DNA of 64,000 nt from Mariniflexile sp. TRM1-10 (GCF_003425985.1 NZ_CP022985.1:1835501-1899500); one strand, 5' to 3'. Shown: positions 18,541 to 26,940, numbered from the stretch's first letter. The notes: generated from the letters alone by a model not told the origin. Numbers and translations: made by a program.

Positions 18541-19551
18541 ATGGAGTTAATAATCAGATCGTTCAACTTAAAATTAAAACATACATTTTCAATTTCCAGG
18601 CAATCTTATAATGAGCAACCCACATTAATTGTTGAATTAAAAGAGGGCGGTTTTTCTGGGTTTGGCGAAGCTACCTCAAACCCTTATTATAATATGACTG
18701 TTGAAAAAATGAAGAACGATTTAACAAGCTTAAAATCTATAATTGAAACGGCAAACCACACCACTCCCGAAGAATTCTGGAAACACATGCATCCCCATTT
18801 AAAGCAAAATATGTTTGCTTTGTGCGCTCTAGACCAAGCTTATAACGATTGGTATGCCAAACAAAAAGGCAAAAAACTTTATGAGCTTTGGGGTTATGAT
18901 ATTTCGAACAATCCGTTAACAAACTACACCATCGGCATAGATTCTATTGAAAAAATGGTTTCAAAAATGAACGAGTTGCCATGGCCTATTTATAAAATAA
19001 AATTAGGCACCAAAGACGATATTAAAATAGTTACGGAATTACGTAAACATACCCATGCTATTTTTAGAATTGATGCTAATGGCGGATGGCACGTTGATGA
19101 AACCATTAAAAATGCCCAAGCTTTGAGGGAACTAGGGGTTGAATTTTTAGAGCAACCCTTAAAAGCCGATGATTGGGACGGACATAAAGAAGTGTATCAA
19201 AAATCGGTGTTGCCTATAATTGCGGATGAAAGCTGCCAAGTAGAAGCCGATGTTGCCAAGTGCTACAACCATTTTCATGGAATAAACGTTAAATTGGTAA
19301 AATGTGGCGGTTTAACACCTGCACGTCGTATGTTGGTTCATGCCAAAGAATTGCACATGAAAACCATGGTGGGCTGCATGACGGAATCTTCGGTGGGTAT
19401 TTCGGCAATTGCCCATTTATTACCGCTTTTAGATTATGTAGATATGGATGGGGTGTTGCTTATAGAAAACGATATCGCCACAGGCATTACACTTAATCAC
19501 GGCGTTACGCAATACAGTGATTTAAATGGAACAGGTGTTGCCTTAATTTAA
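18541..19551 (+). CDS. Dipeptide epimerase (enolase superfamily)
   Basis: This 336-aa enzyme belongs to the muconate-lactonising subgroup and probably epimerises L-Ala-D/L-Glu, recycling murein peptides. The catalytic lysines lie in YKIKLGT and NVKLVKCGG. The three metal ligands are in RIDANGGW, FLEQPL and IADESC. The DXD-like motif near the C-terminus (DYVDMDGVLLI) matches dipeptide epimerases. It stands alone between a 155-base and a 344-base gap, so peptide specificity cannot be read from neighbours. Confidence 0.87.
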   Translation: MELIIRSFNLKLKHTFSISRQSYNEQPTLIVELKEGGFSGFGEATSNPYYNMTVEKMKNDLTSLKSIIETANHTTPEEFWKHMHPHLKQNMFALCALDQAYNDWYAKQKGKKLYELWGYDISNNPLTNYTIGIDSIEKMVSKMNELPWPIYKIKLGTKDDIKIVTELRKHTHAIFRIDANGGWHVDETIKNAQALRELGVEFLEQPLKADDWDGHKEVYQKSVLPIIADESCQVEADVAKCYNHFHGINVKLVKCGGLTPARRMLVHAKELHMKTMVGCMTESSVGISAIAHLLPLLDYVDMDGVLLIENDIATGITLNHGVTQYSDLNGTGVALI

Positions 19552-19895
19552 AAGCTTAATAACCTATGTTCTGCATATATGATAAACTTAAATTCATATC
19601 AAAACCTTCGAATATCAAGCATTCATCAGTTTTAGCTTTTCAAAGGTGGTTACCCTAATATGTAAAATCATCAGTTGAGCTTAAACCAACTAACGGAATA
19701 TCAATAGTTAATTTGTTAAGAGAATGTCATTTAAATAAAAATAAAGATTTTAGTAGTACATTTTTTATAAGTTAAGTTTTTTGTAGAATTAGACAACAAA
19801 TAAACCCAAATGTTTGTTTTGGAAAATTAATATGTATTTTTACCATCTAAATAGGGAATACCATCTTAAATGGTATCAAATAAAACTTAATAAAA
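19552..19895. other. 344-base gene-free gap
   Basis: No ORF, RNA or repeat of note. Near the right end, ataccat / atggtat (19858-19876) forms a short inverted repeat after a weak TATTTTTA box at about 19842. It could be a promoter/operator for the OsmC gene. Confidence 0.35.
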
Positions 19896-20318
19896 ATGAC
19901 AAACCTTATTACAACAACTTGGTTGGGAAACATGAAGTTTGAAAGCACCAATCCATCGGGACATAATTTGTTTATAGACGCAGGACCAGAAAATGGTGGA
20001 AATGGAGAAGGATATCGCCCAAAGGCATTAATGTTATCGGCTTTAGCAGGTTGTTCAGGCCTGGATGTGGCGTTGCTTATTAAAAAGATGAAATTGAATG
20101 TGGCTGATTTTAAAATAGATATAGAAGCAAATCTTACTGAAGAAGATCCGAAATATTATGATAAAGTAACTATGCATTTTCATTTTTATGGTGGAAATCT
20201 AAGTGAAAAGAAACTTCAAAGAGCAGTCGATTTATCGGTTGAAAAATATTGTGGTGTTATGGAAATGTTTCGACAGTTTTCAGAATTAACCATAGAAACC
20301 CATTTTCATAATAAATAA
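19896..20318 (+). CDS. OsmC family peroxiredoxin-like protein
   Basis: OsmC proteins reduce organic hydroperoxides with two cysteines. Both are present, in ALAGCSGLDVALLIKKM and EKYCGVMEMF, at the spacing expected for the family. The length of 140 aa is typical. It has no signal peptide and is a cytoplasmic stress protein. recJ starts 42 bases downstream on the same strand. Regulation may involve the inverted repeat at 19858. Confidence 0.92.
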   Translation: MTNLITTTWLGNMKFESTNPSGHNLFIDAGPENGGNGEGYRPKALMLSALAGCSGLDVALLIKKMKLNVADFKIDIEANLTEEDPKYYDKVTMHFHFYGGNLSEKKLQRAVDLSVEKYCGVMEMFRQFSELTIETHFHNK

Positions 20319-20360
20319 TAAATAAAGTTCTAAATCAACCTTAAACTTTCAACCAAATAG

Positions 20361-22049
20361 ATGCGTTGGACAATAAAACCCAAACCCGAATCTAAAAAAA
20401 TTGAAGCTTTGCAAAAAGCACTTCAAGTAGATGAAGTGGTGGCTACATTATTAATACAGCGCGGTATTGAAACGTATGAAGATGCCAAAACTTTTTTTAG
20501 ACCAAGTTTAGACGATTTGCACGATCCATATTTAATGAAAGATATGGATAAAGCCGTAGCCAGAATTGAAGAAGCCATGGCTAACCAAGAAAATATTCTG
20601 GTTTATGGTGATTACGATGTTGATGGGACAACCTCGGTGGCATTAATGGCATCCTATTTAAAGTCTAAACACAGCTTGGTTTATACCTATATTCCCAATA
20701 GATATGATGAAGGATACGGTATTTCATATAAAGGAATCAATTTCGCTTTAGAAAATAATTTCACGCTCATCATTGCCTTAGATTGTGGTATAAAATCGGT
20801 CGATAAAGTCGCTTACGCTAAAGAATTAGGAATTGATTTCATTATTTGCGACCATCACAGACCTGCCGATACCATACCACAAGCAACAGCGGTTTTAGAT
20901 CCCAAAAGAGAAGATTGCACGTATCCTTATAAAGAATTATGTGGATGCGGGGTGGGTTTTAAATTAATTCAAGCCTTGGCCCAAAAAGACGGTTTGACCC
21001 CCGAGGATTTAATGGGGTATCTAGATTTGGTAGCAACCGCTATTGGCGCAGATATAGTGCCTATCGATGGTGAAAATAGAGTGTTAGCATATTTCGGGTT
21101 ACAGGTAATTAATACCAATCCAAGGCCAGGAATAAAAGCTATTTTAAATCAAGTTGACAAAACAGAATTAACGATTACCGATGTAGTTTTTATTATAGCA
21201 CCTCGAATTAATGCTGCAGGGCGTATGGAACACGGTAATTTTGCGGTAAGACTTTTAACAGAGGAAGATGGTGAATTGGCAGCTAAATACGCTTCAGAAA
21301 TTAACAATTATAATCTCGATAGGCGTGAAAAAGACAAACAAATTACCGAAGAAGCTCTTAAACAAATTGAAGAGCAAGATGAGCAAAACCGAATTACTAC
21401 TGTTGTTTACCATAAAGATTGGCATAAAGGCGTTATTGGTATTGTGGCTTCTAGATTAACCGAAACCTATTACAGACCCACATTGGTGTTTACAAAAAGT
21501 GGCGATAGACTAGCTGCTTCGGCACGTTCGGTGCGTGATTTTGATATTTATAACGCTTTAGAAGCGTGTAGCGAACATATTGAACAATTTGGTGGTCATA
21601 AATATGCTGCGGGCTTAACACTTTTGGAAGAGAATTACGAAGCCTTTAAACAAGCTTTTGAAGATGTCGTTTCAAAAACCATCGACAGAAATCTTTTAAC
21701 GCCCGAAATTAAAATTGATGCTAAGATTGATTTGGAAAACATCACTCCAAAATTTTACAGGATTTTAAAACAGTTTGCACCTTTTGGTCCTAATAATATG
21801 ACTCCTGTTTTTATGACCGACAATTTGGTTGATACTGGTTACGGAAAATGTGTAGGTGAAGACAAAACCCATTTAAGAATAACCGTTGCCCAACCACAAT
21901 CTAAAAGTCTGGTAGCTATAGGTTTTGGAATGGGCGATAAATTCGATTTAATTTCAAATAAAAGAATATTTAAAGCCGTTTATTCTGTCGATGAAAACGA
22001 ATGGCAGGGAAATGTGTCTTTGCAACTCAAATTAAGAGACATCAAATAA
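20361..22049 (+). CDS. recJ: Single-stranded-DNA exonuclease RecJ
   Basis: RecJ is the 5'-3' ssDNA exonuclease of recombination and mismatch repair. The DHH phosphoesterase motifs are clear: YGDYDVDGTTS, ALDCGIKS, ICDHHRPAD, and the DHHA1 region with RSVRDFDIYNALEAC...FGGHKYAAGLTL. Length is 562 aa, the normal size. The MFS gene follows after 6 bases, so recJ is probably co-transcribed with it. Confidence 0.96.
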   Translation: MRWTIKPKPESKKIEALQKALQVDEVVATLLIQRGIETYEDAKTFFRPSLDDLHDPYLMKDMDKAVARIEEAMANQENILVYGDYDVDGTTSVALMASYLKSKHSLVYTYIPNRYDEGYGISYKGINFALENNFTLIIALDCGIKSVDKVAYAKELGIDFIICDHHRPADTIPQATAVLDPKREDCTYPYKELCGCGVGFKLIQALAQKDGLTPEDLMGYLDLVATAIGADIVPIDGENRVLAYFGLQVINTNPRPGIKAILNQVDKTELTITDVVFIIAPRINAAGRMEHGNFAVRLLTEEDGELAAKYASEINNYNLDRREKDKQITEEALKQIEEQDEQNRITTVVYHKDWHKGVIGIVASRLTETYYRPTLVFTKSGDRLAASARSVRDFDIYNALEACSEHIEQFGGHKYAAGLTLLEENYEAFKQAFEDVVSKTIDRNLLTPEIKIDAKIDLENITPKFYRILKQFAPFGPNNMTPVFMTDNLVDTGYGKCVGEDKTHLRITVAQPQSKSLVAIGFGMGDKFDLISNKRIFKAVYSVDENEWQGNVSLQLKLRDIK

Positions 22050-22055
22050 TAAAGT

Positions 22056-23321
22056 ATGGCTAAAACAGATCCTTATGCAGCACTTCGCTTTAAGGAATTC
22101 AACATCTTTTTATTAGTGCGTTTTGTGCTTGTTTTTGGCTGGTCTATGCAATTTATCGTCATAGAATGGGAAGTGTATAGTTTAACTAAAGATCCGTTAT
22201 CGTTGGGTATTATTGGTCTAATGGAAATAATTCCAGCATTTACCATGGCTCTGTTTGCAGGCCATATTGTAGACCAGAAAGAAAAACGAAATCTGTTAGC
22301 GCTTTGCATAGCGGCTTTTTCTATAATTAGTTTTGGCCTGTTTTTACTCACATGGGATGCGGTTACAGGCAGTTGGGAAACTAAATCCGTACTGTATGGT
22401 ATTTATGCTTTGGTGTTTTTTGGAGGGTTTTTGCGTTCGTTTTTTGGTCCCACCATATTCTCATTAGTGGCTTTAATAGTGCCTAAAAAAGTATATCCTA
22501 ATGCTGCCACTTGGAATAGTTCTACATGGCAAATGGCATCGGTTTTAGGACCAGCGTTTGGAGGTTTTTTTATTAGTTGGATTGGTGTGCATTGGTCACT
22601 TTGCATCATTTTTGGGTTGATAGTTTTATCATTTATTATTTTATTACAGATAAAAAGAAAACCTATTTTAAACCCTAAAATAGGTGAGCCTGTTATTGAA
22701 AGTTTAAAAGAAGGGGTACGGTTTGTATTTAAAACAAAAGCCATTTTGGGCGCTATGACTTTAGATATGGTGGCGGTGTTATTTGGTGGTGCCATTGCAC
22801 TCTTACCTATATTTGCACAGGATATATTGAAAGTTGGTAGCGAAGGTTTTGGTGTGTTGCGTGCTGCGCCTGCAGTTGGGGCATTCATAACCATGCTAAT
22901 TACGGCTTACCTTCCTATTAGTAAAAATGCGGGCATGAAATTGTTAGCCGCTATTTTTGGTTTTGGAGTTTGTATTATTGTGTTTGGACTGTCTTCTATA
23001 TTTTGGGTTTCAGTAGCAGCATTATTTTTTAGTGGTGTAACCGATGGGGTTTCCATGGTGGTACGACAAACCATTTTACAATTAAAAACACCGGACCATA
23101 TGCGTGGACGTGTATCATCAGTAAACTCTATGTTTGTTGGATCTTCAAACGAATTGGGAGCTTTCGAAAGTGGTGTAACAGCCAAACTTATGGGTACGGT
23201 AACTGCTGTGGTTTTTGGAGGTACGATGACTTTAATTACCGTTGTTACCACAGGTATTGTATCGCCTTCGTTTAGGAAATTGGATTTAACAAAGGATTTG
23301 GAGGAGCATAATAAAGATTGA
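22056..23321 (+). CDS. MFS transporter
   Basis: This is a 421-aa inner-membrane carrier with about ten to twelve hydrophobic segments. The layout resembles the EntS/MFS_3 export group: an early VEWEVYSLTKDPLSLGIIGLMEIIP segment, GHIVDQKEKRN in the loop after helix 2 and DHMRGRVSSVNSMFVGSSNELGAFESG late. The substrate is unknown; drugs or siderophores are possible for this group. It ends at a strong hairpin shared with the converging lpxH. Confidence 0.9.
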   Translation: MAKTDPYAALRFKEFNIFLLVRFVLVFGWSMQFIVIEWEVYSLTKDPLSLGIIGLMEIIPAFTMALFAGHIVDQKEKRNLLALCIAAFSIISFGLFLLTWDAVTGSWETKSVLYGIYALVFFGGFLRSFFGPTIFSLVALIVPKKVYPNAATWNSSTWQMASVLGPAFGGFFISWIGVHWSLCIIFGLIVLSFIILLQIKRKPILNPKIGEPVIESLKEGVRFVFKTKAILGAMTLDMVAVLFGGAIALLPIFAQDILKVGSEGFGVLRAAPAVGAFITMLITAYLPISKNAGMKLLAAIFGFGVCIIVFGLSSIFWVSVAALFFSGVTDGVSMVVRQTILQLKTPDHMRGRVSSVNSMFVGSSNELGAFESGVTAKLMGTVTAVVFGGTMTLITVVTTGIVSPSFRKLDLTKDLEEHNKD

Positions 23322-23328
23322 AGTTAAA

Positions 23329-23365
23329 ACAGACCTCACAGGTTTTTAAAACCTGTGAGGTCTGT
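23329..23365. terminator. Bidirectional hairpin terminator
   Basis: A perfect 18-bp inverted repeat (acagacctcacaggtttt at 23329-23346 against 23348-23365) lies between the converging MFS and lpxH genes. The inner A/T arms allow termination from either side. The AGACCTCACAGGTTTT sequence is also a typical interspersed flavobacterial palindrome. Confidence 0.8.
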
Positions 23366-23374
23366 AACAGTATT

Positions 23375-24127
23375 TTAAAACTCTTTTAACTCAAAACGCT
23401 CACCATCAAAAACACCATAGGTGTAATAATTAATCCAATCACCTAGATTGATGTATTTAGAATGGTCATTAAGTTGAATGTCTAAAGGTAAATGGCGGTG
23501 ACCAAAAACAAAATAATCATAATGCTTTTCGTTTAGTTTTTCTTTGGAGTATTGCACCAACCATTCATTGTCTTCACCTAAAAATTTAGCATCATCATCA
23601 CCCGAAATTAATCTATTTTTCACCGATAGATATTGTGCAATTTTAACGCCAATATCGGGGTGTACCCATCTAAAAACCCATTTAAAAAACGGATTGGTAA
23701 ATACCTTTTTCATGCGTTTGTAACCTTTGTCGTGAGGACCTAAACCATCACCATGGCCAATAAAAAACGTTTTGTTGTTAAAGGTAAATTCTTTGGGTTC
23801 GTGGTAAACAGGTATATTTAGTTCGTCTTTAAAATAACCATTCATCCATAAATCGTGGTTGCCAACAAAAAAGTAAACTGGAATTCCAGAATCCGTAATT
23901 TCGGCAAGTTTACCAAGCGTTCTGGTAAAGCCTTTTGGAACGACTGTTTTGTATTCAAACCAAAAGTCGAATAAATCGCCTACTAAAAATATAGCAGCAG
24001 CATCATGTTTAATGCTCTCTAACCAGGCAACAAACTTCTTTTCGCGGGGGCGGGAAGCTTCTGGGGTTGGCGCTCCGAGGTGGTTATCGGAAGCAAAATA
24101 TATTTTTTTTCCTTGTGGAATATTCAT
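23375..24127 (-). CDS. lpxH: UDP-2,3-diacylglucosamine diphosphatase (LpxH-like)
   Basis: LpxH hydrolyses UDP-diacylglucosamine to lipid X in lipid A synthesis at the inner membrane face. The metallophosphoesterase motifs are complete: ASDNHLG, GDLFDFWFEY, VGNHDLWM, IGHGDGLG and FGHRHLP. At 250 aa the size fits. It converges on the MFS gene across the hairpin at 23329. Confidence 0.9.
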   Translation of the reverse strand: MNIPQGKKIYFASDNHLGAPTPEASRPREKKFVAWLESIKHDAAAIFLVGDLFDFWFEYKTVVPKGFTRTLGKLAEITDSGIPVYFFVGNHDLWMNGYFKDELNIPVYHEPKEFTFNNKTFFIGHGDGLGPHDKGYKRMKKVFTNPFFKWVFRWVHPDIGVKIAQYLSVKNRLISGDDDAKFLGEDNEWLVQYSKEKLNEKHYDYFVFGHRHLPLDIQLNDHSKYINLGDWINYYTYGVFDGERFELKEF

Positions 24128-24143
24128 GTGGTAAATATAAATA

Positions 24144-24163
24144 ATTCCTGCGAAGGCAGGAAT
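24144..24163. repeat. Small palindrome ATTCCTGC-gaag-GCAGGAAT
   Basis: A perfect 8-bp stem with a 4-base loop lies 17 bases before the lpxH start. It has the same design (attccNNN-nnnn-NNNggaat) as the palindrome at 46774, so both belong to one interspersed repeat type. Confidence 0.65.
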
Positions 24164-24246
24164 CTTATTATCGGAGGGTAAAAATAATAAAGATTAGTGC
24201 TGCTTTTGGTAATACCAGACGGATATTTATTTTAGAACTAGACATA

Positions 24247-24381
24247 GCTGGCAGGTGCGTTAGGGATTACTCATGAATTCTATTTTATGTTTTTGAATTC
24301 GTGAATACTCCGTATTTGAAGCAATTGTTGGAGCTCCTCGCAGAGTGCGACTTGCGAAAGCCCGACCTGAAAGGTAACGCC
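24247..24381. repeat. Structured intergenic element GCGTTAGGG...TAACGCCC
   Basis: The ends carry gcgtta (24257-24262) and taacgc (24375-24380), which can close a long stem. Inside are an 8-bp palindrome ggagctcc (24330-24337) and cgcagagtgcgacttgcgaa. The element is GC-rich against its surroundings and abuts the queD stop codon. From memory, similar elements recur in Flavobacteriaceae genomes as REP-like repeats. On the minus strand it would form the 3' end of the queD transcript. Confidence 0.55.
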
Positions 24382-24834
24382 CTAAATATTATCATAAGCA
24401 AACCATTCGGCAAAAGAACTATCGGTTTCCTGAAGTTTTAACGAATGTAAATCGATGTTTTCTGGTAAACGGCGTTTTATTTTTTTTGCAAAATCTATCA
24501 CCATCATTTCGCTGGTTGGTTGATAATCGACAAGCAACACATTGTGACCCCTATCTTCAAGTTCTTTTGCGAGCTCCACGTGTGGTGTGTTTTTATTGAA
24601 AACGGTGGCATGGTCAAACACATTTACAATCTCTTCTTTTACTATTTTCTTTAAATCGCCAAAATCTATAACCATACCATATTTCACGTTTTTGGTGTCG
24701 GAAATAGGTTTTCCAATAACGGTAACAGATAGTTTGTAGCTGTGTCCGTGAACGTTTTTACACTTACCGTCGTACCCATAAAGGGCATGACCGGTTTCAA
24801 AAGAAAATTGTTTTGTGATGCGAATAAAACTCAT
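24382..24834 (-). CDS. queD: 6-carboxytetrahydropterin synthase (QueD)
   Basis: QueD/PTPS enzymes act on dihydroneopterin triphosphate, here most likely in queuosine precursor synthesis. The zinc histidines lie in ETGHALYG and NVHGHSY, and the catalytic cysteine in GKCKNVHGH. The late catalytic Glu region is LQETDSSFAEW. The start used gives 150 aa, close to typical; the longer frame would add 15 residues with no match to the family. The box at 24854 fits this start. Confidence 0.88.
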   Translation of the reverse strand: MSFIRITKQFSFETGHALYGYDGKCKNVHGHSYKLSVTVIGKPISDTKNVKYGMVIDFGDLKKIVKEEIVNVFDHATVFNKNTPHVELAKELEDRGHNVLLVDYQPTSEMMVIDFAKKIKRRLPENIDLHSLKLQETDSSFAEWFAYDNI

Positions 24835-24853
24835 TAGGGATAAATTTAAAATA

Positions 24854-24861
24854 CAAAGATA
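24854..24861 (-). promoter_or_regulatory. Promoter -7 box for queD
   Basis: On the minus strand the box is TATCTTTG, 19 bases before the queD ATG, with a TTG 15 bases upstream. It is the left half of a divergent promoter pair. Confidence 0.6.
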
Positions 24862-24892
24862 GGAGTTTTGTAAAAGCAATTTGTTTTTAGAT

Positions 24893-24900
24893 TACATTTG
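24893..24900 (+). promoter_or_regulatory. Promoter -7 box for the 2OG oxygenase gene
   Basis: TACATTTG fits TAnnTTTG. A TTG at 24868 lies 22 bases upstream, at the loose end of the accepted spacing. The two divergent boxes are only about 30 bases apart. Confidence 0.5.
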
Positions 24901-24945
24901 TGCGCTTTTGTTCAATGAGAGCAGTAAGTTTTTTTATAAGTGTTT

Positions 24946-25587
24946 ATGAATCACCTTTTTGAAGCCATTGATTTTGTTGAAAATCCGCTTTATGAACAGA
25001 TAATTTCTGATATCGGAAAGCAACAATTTAGCATTGTTGAAAGTTTTTTTACAGATGAAGAAGTCGCGGTTTTAAGGCAATCTATTCAAGAAAAATATGA
25101 AGAGGACAATTTTAAAAAAGCTGCTATTGGTAATAGATTGAATGAAACGATTGTGAAGTCTATAAGAGGAGATGTTATTTTGTGGATGGATGAAACTAGA
25201 GCCGATGCTGCCGAAAAGTTGTTTTTTAATAAAATAAACGATTTGGTTGGTTATTTAAATAAAACCTGTTTTTTGGGCATTTTGCACAAAGAGTTTCATT
25301 ATGCCATTTACCCCAAAAACACTTATTATAAAAGACATATTGATACCTTTCAAAATGATGACAGACGCAAATTATCGTTTGTTTGTTACTTAAATGAAGA
25401 CGGATGGTTGCCAGAAAATGGTGGCGAATTGGTGTTGTATTTAAATGAAAATGGCAACGAAATAGAAAAGATTATCTATCCATTTCCTGGGCGTGTTGTC
25501 ATTTTTGAAAGCCAAATTATTGAACACGAAGTAAAACCGGTAAATACCGAACGCTTAAGTATTACGGGTTGGTTAAAAACACGTTGA
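24946..25587 (+). CDS. 2OG-Fe(II) oxygenase family protein
   Basis: This 213-aa cytoplasmic enzyme has the prolyl-4-hydroxylase-like double-stranded beta helix. The iron triad is HxD in YKRHIDTF and His in IIEHEVKPV, and the 2-oxoglutarate arginine is in ERLSITGWL. The motif LNEDGWLPENGGELVLYL is typical. The substrate is unknown. The ATG at 24946 is chosen over GTG 24940. Its stop codon is directly followed by the stop of a small convergent gene. Confidence 0.87.
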   Translation: MNHLFEAIDFVENPLYEQIISDIGKQQFSIVESFFTDEEVAVLRQSIQEKYEEDNFKKAAIGNRLNETIVKSIRGDVILWMDETRADAAEKLFFNKINDLVGYLNKTCFLGILHKEFHYAIYPKNTYYKRHIDTFQNDDRRKLSFVCYLNEDGWLPENGGELVLYLNENGNEIEKIIYPFPGRVVIFESQIIEHEVKPVNTERLSITGWLKTR

Positions 25588-25686
25588 TTAGCGGCCTTTT
25601 CTTTTGTTTACAAAATAAACGATTATTAAAACAAGGGCTAAAACCAGAAACAAACCATTACCACTTATAAAACTTAAAATATCCAT
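25588..25686 (-). CDS. Small single-pass membrane protein (32 aa)
   Basis: This 33-codon minus-strand frame begins ATG (ending at 25686) and stops at 25588. It encodes MDILSFISGNG, then a continuous hydrophobic helix of 15 residues (LFLVLALVLIIVYFV), then a basic tail NKRKGR, the pattern of a small membrane protein with a cytoplasmic C-terminus. A TACATTTG box lies 20 bases before the start codon. The stop abuts the stop of the convergent oxygenase gene. Function unknown; a chance ORF is possible but the combination is unlikely by accident. Confidence 0.6.
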   Translation of the reverse strand: MDILSFISGNGLFLVLALVLIIVYFVNKRKGR

Positions 25687-25705
25687 AGCTGTTGAATTTA
25701 ATGTG

Positions 25706-25713
25706 CAAATGTA
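25706..25713 (-). promoter_or_regulatory. Promoter -7 box for the small membrane protein
   Basis: On the minus strand it reads TACATTTG and predicts a transcript start about 10-15 bases before the small ORF. This supports the ORF being real. Confidence 0.45.
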
Positions 25714-25723
25714 AAAATATTTA

Positions 25724-25882
25724 TAGAACTCATCTTGACTTTTTCTATTTCCTAAGAAATGGCTAAATTTTATCCATATTTCGTTACTTTTTTATGCATG
25801 GTGGTGCTATGTCTTGCAAAAGTGCCTCATCTGTACAAATTTTATCTCATTTTCGGTTAAAAACAAATTTTAAACAGTCTCT
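25724..25882. repeat. Intergenic segment bounded by two repeat ends
   Basis: The left end (25724-25743) equals the repeat at 7555. The right end (25859-25882) matches, with one difference, the right end of the MITE-like element at 50633-50656 (ending taaacagtctct). Between them I see no ORF. The segment may be a decayed mobile element upstream of the Usp promoter. Confidence 0.5.
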
Positions 25883-25914
25883 ATAGTAATTAAAAATTAT
25901 AATTTAATTTCGTA

Positions 25915-25922
25915 TATCTTTG
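25915..25922 (+). promoter_or_regulatory. Promoter -7 box for the usp leader
   Basis: TATCTTTG fits TAnnTTTG and sits 141 bases before the Usp ATG. The transcript would carry a leader of about 135 bases containing the conserved element at 25978. Confidence 0.55.
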
Positions 25923-25977
25923 CGAAGAGTTTTATAATTCATTTAATTAATTACTTTTGCATTAAATTAATTACAAC

Positions 25978-26050
25978 ATGAAATCGCCATGATTTGGAAA
26001 CGCAAACACGAATAAAAACAAAGCGATACCATATGACCTTTAAGAAACAA
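25978..26050 (+). promoter_or_regulatory. Leader element, copy A (before usp)
   Basis: This is one of four related leaders (others at 34801, 46091, 61477). It starts ATGAAATCGCCATGATTTGG and ends catatgacctttaagaaaca. The stem atcgc / gcgat is at 25983-25987 and 26023-26027. The box CATATG (26030-26035) is complementary to the start-codon region CATATG (26060-26065). A four-codon upstream ORF (M-K-S-P-stop) begins at 25978. Confidence 0.65.
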
Positions 26051-26062
26051 TAAATATTTCAT

Positions 26063-26857
26063 ATGAAAAATATTTTAGTACCTGTTGGAGCTTCTCAAAA
26101 TGCATTAAGCAATTTGCAATATGCTGTAGATTTTGCTCAAGCTTTTGGAGCCAGACTTTATGTAGTTCAAGTATATAATGTTTATACCAAAGCAGGCACT
26201 ATGATAAAAATAGATCATATTTTAGAAGAAGATACGCTTAATTATTTAAACGATCTGGTTTCTAAAGTTGACACCAAAAATGTTGAGGTCGTTGTAAGAG
26301 CGCTTAAAGGAAAATTTATTGATACTATAGAGTTGGTTTGTAAAGCAGCAGATATTGATTTAATTTTGATTGAACCAAGGATCTATTCAGAAGATGATGA
26401 CTTGTTTTTAGGAAAAACATCAGGTAAAATTGTTAAGCAAACGATAATTCCAACTTTAATAATTCCAGAAGGTTATGTTTTTAAGCCTATTGAAACCATT
26501 TTGATGGCTGTAAAATCTGCGATTATTAAAAAGGAAGGTGTGCTTACTCCATTAAAAGCTATAAAAAATAATTTTAAAGCGGTGGTTAATTTGCTTTTAG
26601 TAAAAACGCCTTATTATAATGAAGGAGATTTTGATGTTAACGACGAGTTATCGAGTATCGTATCGGAGGTGATACATTCTGAAAACCCAACAACCTATCA
26701 TGGTGTTTTAGAGCATTACAAAATGCATAACCCAGATATGCTTTGTGTCGTAAGACGAAAAAGAGGGTTTTTTATGAAGAAATGGGAGAATAACCAAATT
26801 TATAAAAAAGATTTTAACAGTAGCTTACCTGTTTTGGTGTTAAGCGAATTAAAATAA
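26063..26857 (+). CDS. Universal stress protein family protein
   Basis: This 264-aa cytoplasmic protein begins with the Usp fold: MKNILVPVGASQNALSNLQYAVDFAQAFGARLYVV. The nucleotide-binding Gly loop expected near residues 115-130 is present only in reduced form (GKTSGKIVKQTIIPTLIIPEGY). The C-terminal half looks like a second, degenerate Usp domain. It is a single gene with a long structured leader (copy A), so translational control is likely. tRNA-Ala follows after 6 bases. Confidence 0.85.
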   Translation: MKNILVPVGASQNALSNLQYAVDFAQAFGARLYVVQVYNVYTKAGTMIKIDHILEEDTLNYLNDLVSKVDTKNVEVVVRALKGKFIDTIELVCKAADIDLILIEPRIYSEDDDLFLGKTSGKIVKQTIIPTLIIPEGYVFKPIETILMAVKSAIIKKEGVLTPLKAIKNNFKAVVNLLLVKTPYYNEGDFDVNDELSSIVSEVIHSENPTTYHGVLEHYKMHNPDMLCVVRRKRGFFMKKWENNQIYKKDFNSSLPVLVLSELK

Positions 26858-26863
26858 TTAGTT

Positions 26864-26940
26864 GGGGATGTAGCTCAGTTGGCTAGAGCGCTTGGCTGGC
26901 AGCCAAGAGGTCGTGGGTTCGAATCCCATCTTCTCCACCA
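26864..26940 (+). tRNA. tRNA-Ala (anticodon GGC)
   Basis: The cloverleaf folds: D stem GCTC/GAGC, anticodon stem CTTGG/CCAAG with loop CTGGCAG (anticodon GGC at 26898-26900), T stem GTGGG/CCCAT with loop TTCGAAT, and encoded CCA. The acceptor has the G3-U70 alanine identity pair. Position 6-67 is a U-U mismatch. It follows the Usp gene and precedes the PUL. Confidence 0.95.

Noticed and set aside
22073-23251. Long minus-strand frames opposite the MFS gene
   Set aside because: They mirror the codon bias of the MFS gene and have no start context or domain.
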